A stretch of 8,895 nt of DNA from NCBI GenBank assembly GCA_950060715.1, contig CATLVA010000041.1, forward strand, positions 1 through 8,895. The letters run 5' to 3'. The stretch comes from an uncultured Oligoflexia bacterium. GTDB taxonomy: Bacteria > Bdellovibrionota > Bacteriovoracia > Bacteriovoracales > Bacteriovoracaceae. Of the stretch, positions 6,952 to 8,895 are shown piece after piece; positions within the stretch are counted from its first letter, which is position 1; every line of letters begins with the position of its first letter. The notes beneath the pieces are model-generated. The model was not told where the DNA came from and searched no databases. It saw only the letters and a program-made list of their open reading frames with translations. The position numbers were made by a program, and so were the translations under genes.

Positions 6952-7383
6952 TTAAACTCGACTCATTAAATTATCAATAGTCTGAATATGGGTCTTTTGG
7001 TTTGGAATGAAAGTTGAACGAATCTGGCTTTTTAGATTTTCTGGAATATTTTTATCTAAAGCGCTCTCGTACTGCTTCAATCCATGCTCTTCGCCCTCTT
7101 TAAGGGCTTTAAGTGCAGCTTTTTCACCAAATGTTTTAGCAACTCCAGTCACTAAGCCTGCCCAGCTTCCCCAGGCTCCACTCGAGTCTGGTGTATCTGT
7201 CTGCAGGCTCTCTCCATGACTAAGTAGTTCTCTCACGGCTGCTTTATGATCTGCAGAAAAACCTCTAAGCTCATCTAATGTGCTATCAGTTCCATATTTT
7301 TCAAATACTTGGCGATATGTTTCGACTGCTGATCTTTCACCTTTAATTAAATCTTTTACTTCTGATTTATCAATCTTTTCCAT
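6952..7383 (-). CDS. DUF2383 / PA2169-type four-helix-bundle protein
   Basis: A 143-residue all-helical soluble protein resembling the DUF2383 (PA2169-type) ferritin-like family. Visible marks are the first helix GERSAVETY (15-23), the second helix with SADHKAAV (43-50), a Trp-containing turn (GAWGSW, 69-74), the third helix ending in KEGEEHGLKQYESAL (95-109), and a last helix with THIQTIDNLM (131-140). The paired acidic and His positions (E16, E21, D45-H46, E98, H100) recall a di-iron carboxylate bundle, but metal binding is not proven for the family and is inference here. There is no signal peptide, so it is probably cytoplasmic. The ATG at 7383 has AAAGGAG 6-7 nt upstream. It follows the peptidoglycan-binding gene by 38 nt and is presumably co-transcribed. 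Such proteins are often stress-linked, but the exact role is unknown. Confidence 0.8.
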   Translation of the reverse strand: MEKIDKSEVKDLIKGERSAVETYRQVFEKYGTDSTLDELRGFSADHKAAVRELLSHGESLQTDTPDSSGAWGSWAGLVTGVAKTFGEKAALKALKEGEEHGLKQYESALDKNIPENLKSQIRSTFIPNQKTHIQTIDNLMSRV

Positions 7384-7421
7384 TTTTGACTCCTTTAATT
7401 AGATTTTAAACTTACTTTCTA

Positions 7422-7871
7422 TTACTCAGAGTATTCTTGTCTCTCATTACGAGCCTCAAGTGCGTCGTCATAGTCTACGTCTAGTTCATCTAATGTTTCT
7501 GAATTAAGACGACCTGTTTGCACTAGATCATTATCTTTTTGAAATTTTTTGATCGCAACTTCTGTTTCACTATCAAATTTTCCATCGATATTCGAAATCT
7601 TAAATCCCTTATTAGAAAGCGCTCTTTCAGCATCTTGAAAAACTCTTGCCGGAATATTTCCACCATCTACTGCTTTTTTACTGTCAGCCATGGCGTGAGT
7701 TCTATCTGCAGAACTTGCGGCTCCTGGGCCGTTAACATTTTCCATAGTTGCTTTTGGTGGCTCTGAAGTAACTGTTTTAGCCTTTGTTTTCATATCTTCA
7801 GCGTTAGCTGATAGCGCTACGAAACAAGAAATCGCTAATCCTGAAATTACCTTTTTACTTTTAGTACTCAT
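7422..7871 (-). CDS. Exported protein with a peptidoglycan-binding domain
   Basis: With the ATG at 7871 the product has 149 residues. It begins with a basic stretch (MSTKSKK) and a hydrophobic core ending in SANA (about 8-24), a type I signal peptide cut before EDMKTK; C16 is not in a good lipobox. A low-complexity, probably disordered segment (25-75) follows, then one PG_binding_1-type repeat (about 77-131) with IDGKFDSETEVAIKKFQ and LVQTGRLNSETL. The C-terminal tail is acidic. No catalytic domain is present, so it probably binds cell wall rather than cutting it. The reading frame opens at 7895, but the 7871 start is chosen: AAGGAG lies 5 nt before it, the signal peptide begins there, and the candidate promoter places the transcript start near 7895. 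It leads a unit with the DUF2383 gene. Confidence 0.85.
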   Translation of the reverse strand: MSTKSKKVISGLAISCFVALSANAEDMKTKAKTVTSEPPKATMENVNGPGAASSADRTHAMADSKKAVDGGNIPARVFQDAERALSNKGFKISNIDGKFDSETEVAIKKFQKDNDLVQTGRLNSETLDELDVDYDDALEARNERQEYSE

Positions 7872-7876
7872 AAATA

Positions 7877-7882
7877 CTCCTT
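7877..7882 (-). promoter_or_regulatory. Shine-Dalgarno deciding the start at 7871
   Basis: Minus strand AAGGAG, 5 nt before the ATG at 7871. The alternative ATG at 7895 has no such site and would put eight extra residues before the signal peptide. Confidence 0.85.
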
Positions 7883-7897
7883 CTACATGTTGCATTG

Positions 7898-7920
7898 TTC
7901 GAAATTAGCATTAATTCGAA
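7898..7920 (-). promoter_or_regulatory. TTCGAA pair around a candidate extended -10
   Basis: Two perfect TTCGAA palindromes (7898-7903 and 7915-7920) stand 17 bp apart centre to centre. Between them, and touching the first, is the minus-strand extended -10 TGC-TAATTT (-10 hexamer at 7907-7902). The -35 region (CTTTAA about 17 bp upstream) is weak. A protein binding the two palindromes would cover the promoter spacer and start region, so they form a candidate operator for the peptidoglycan-binding/DUF2383 unit. Six-base palindromes of A/T-rich type occur by chance, so this stays tentative. Confidence 0.35.
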
Positions 7921-7930
7921 TTGATTAAAG

Positions 7931-7949
7931 CTAACATCGAGAATATTAG
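7931..7949 (-). terminator. Weak AU-rich hairpin after the M14 gene
   Basis: Minus strand CTAATAT-TCTCG-ATGTTAG forms a 7-bp stem with one G-U pair, followed by CTTTAATC. It is the only hairpin in the 112-base gap between the M14 gene and the next start. The stem is AU-rich and the T-run is only three bases, so termination would be inefficient if it occurs at all. Confidence 0.25.
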
Positions 7950-7983
7950 TTTTCATGTAGAGGGGTTTTAGTAAATTTGTAGA

Positions 7984-8739
7984 TTAGTCCATAACTTTTG
8001 AGAGAAGCAACATCCACCAATCAATATGTTTTTTAACGATCTGATTAGTAATCTCTTCATTTGGTAGCTCAAAAGTAAAAGTAGGAACAGAATATTTATC
8101 AGACATATAGTCTTTTAAAGTCCCTGTAAACTCTTGGCCAAATAGCTCACTAGCAGATGAACTATCAACCGCCATATTAATCGCTTGTTGTGCATAGGCT
8201 ACTGACTTCTGAGTTAAAATATCATTCATTTTTTTATTTGGAAGTAGCCTATTCCCACAACAGTGATAGTCTACAGCCAGCACACTTCCTGAAAAATTTG
8301 CAACATGATTACTAAGACTTGTAACTAAAAGGCTAGCTTCTTGATTCACTAAAAGCTTATCTGAAAAGTCTCGATTTAAATCACGACCCAAACTAGTAAA
8401 TCTTCTCTTATAGACGATTCCATCAGGATTGATTTTTGGATAAAAAACTATTTCTGCACTAAAATCTAACTTATCTAGCTTAGCTTTTAGATAAGTTGCT
8501 AATTCCGATTTACCTAAAACTTTAGTAAGGATACCAAAATACTCATTGCCATGGGCACCTTCAAATAAAACTAGTTTTTTTATTCTTCCAATATGCTTAT
8601 CGTTAGATACTTTTCCAGCGACTAACAAACGTCCTTCGAAACTTTTACCGTAAGTAAAAAGTTTTTTACCTGCATACAAATTCGAACTAAAAACAATTAG
8701 CTGAAATAAGAATATAAATTTATGGAAGTGCTTATACAC
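7984..8739 (-). CDS. Secreted M14-type zinc carboxypeptidase-like protein
   Basis: Likely metallo-carboxypeptidase or amidase of the M14 superfamily, near the MpaA-like small single-domain members that trim murein peptides. The 251-residue product starts with a signal peptide (about 1-23, cut after NLYA). Catalytic marks: zinc ligands H63 and E66 in GAHGNE, NPDG (104-107), R112/R113 and GRDLNRDF (118-125) for the substrate carboxylate, third zinc ligand H159 in DYH, Y211 in GTLKDYM, and the general base E224 in FTFELP. All essential positions are present, so it should be active, in the periplasm or outside. Two cysteines (C160, C161) directly follow the zinc histidine, which is unusual. The start is GTG: an in-frame TAA lies four codons upstream, and the signal peptide begins there. 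No Shine-Dalgarno is present. The substrate is not determined by the sequence. Confidence 0.85.
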   Translation of the reverse strand: MYKHFHKFIFLFQLIVFSSNLYAGKKLFTYGKSFEGRLLVAGKVSNDKHIGRIKKLVLFEGAHGNEYFGILTKVLGKSELATYLKAKLDKLDFSAEIVFYPKINPDGIVYKRRFTSLGRDLNRDFSDKLLVNQEASLLVTSLSNHVANFSGSVLAVDYHCCGNRLLPNKKMNDILTQKSVAYAQQAINMAVDSSSASELFGQEFTGTLKDYMSDKYSVPTFTFELPNEEITNQIVKKHIDWWMLLLSKVMD

Positions 8740-8745
8740 AGGAAT

Positions 8746-8754
8746 ATTTTAACA
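8746..8754 (-). promoter_or_regulatory. Extended -10 element just before the M14 gene
   Basis: Minus strand TG-T-TAAAAT, a near-ideal extended -10, lies 6 nt before the GTG start codon at 8739. No good -35 is seen, only a weak TTAAGA at a long spacing. The position implies a transcript starting at or next to the GTG, i.e. a leaderless message, which agrees with the missing Shine-Dalgarno. Confidence 0.45.
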
Positions 8755-8875
8755 GAATTAGATTTAATATTCTTAAATGACAGTAACTTTGAGTTTTTTA
8801 ATGCCCTGATCAACTGTAAATTAGACTTTTCCGAACGAGTGCGCACAAGATTGAGAACCAGCTTGATTTTTAGGC

Positions 8876-8895
8876 AAAAAAAAAGCTCTGATTAC
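8876..8895 (-). terminator. Possible tail of a terminator cut by the window edge
   Basis: Read on the minus strand, GTAATCAGAGC runs directly into nine T residues (8884-8876). This looks like the right arm and U-tract of an intrinsic terminator whose left arm lies beyond the window, for a minus-strand gene upstream of the M14 gene. The stem itself cannot be seen. The rest of 8755-8875 holds no ORF or other recognisable feature. Confidence 0.35.

Noticed and set aside
7872..7895. Longer start of the peptidoglycan-binding protein at 7895
   Set aside because: It adds MQHVEGVF before a normal signal peptide, has no Shine-Dalgarno, and overlaps the expected transcript start.
8839..8846. GTGCGCAC, a GC-rich 8-bp palindrome in AT-rich intergenic DNA
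   Set aside because: It is single, not tied to a promoter or second copy; chance occurrence is as likely as an operator half.
1..8895. CRISPR array, mobile element, tRNA or rRNA gene, or a defence-type gene cluster
   Set aside because: No spaced direct repeats, transposase or integrase motifs, tRNA-like cloverleaf or rRNA sequence was seen on either strand.

Overview
The window is an AT-rich piece of a bacterial chromosome in which all nine supported genes lie on the minus strand, so transcription runs from high to low coordinates. The protein set (bacterial S2, EF-Ts, UMP kinase, RRF, a four-helix membrane FtsK, signal peptides of Gram-negative type, peptidoglycan-active or peptidoglycan-binding exported proteins) points to a diderm bacterium. 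The low GC and overall flavour suggest the Bacteriovorax/Halobacteriovorax branch of the predatory Bdellovibrionota. That assignment is a guess from impression, not from a search.

Right part (8895 to 6952): a possible terminator tail from an off-window gene; a secreted M14 zinc carboxypeptidase-like protein (GTG start); then a two-gene unit made of an exported protein with a peptidoglycan-binding domain and a DUF2383 ferritin-like four-helix protein. This unit ends in a perfect-stem intrinsic terminator. Upstream of it, two TTCGAA palindromes bracket a candidate extended -10 element.

Middle part (6876 to 3228): an orphan radical SAM enzyme with an N-terminal twitch-like cysteine cluster, then ftsK, the DNA translocase of division and chromosome segregation. 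Neither gene has a Shine-Dalgarno sequence. Each has promoter-like hexamers ending 6 to 8 nt before the start codon, as does the M14 gene, so all three may be read from leaderless mRNAs.

Left part (3230 to 1): the classical translation cluster rpsB-tsf-pyrH-frr. A promoter-like sequence precedes a leader of about 95 nt that can fold into a 10-bp stem just upstream of the rpsB Shine-Dalgarno, a candidate S2 autoregulatory RNA. A strong intrinsic terminator lies between tsf and pyrH, so pyrH-frr is probably expressed at a lower level by readthrough or from a promoter inside tsf. S2 and EF-Ts serve ribosome assembly and elongation, RRF recycles ribosomes, and UMP kinase supplies pyrimidine nucleotides. 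These four genes, and the exported pair, all have clear Shine-Dalgarno sequences, in contrast to the three middle and right genes that do not. No tRNA, rRNA, mobile element or CRISPR array is visible, and the only gene-free stretches are under 200 bases.
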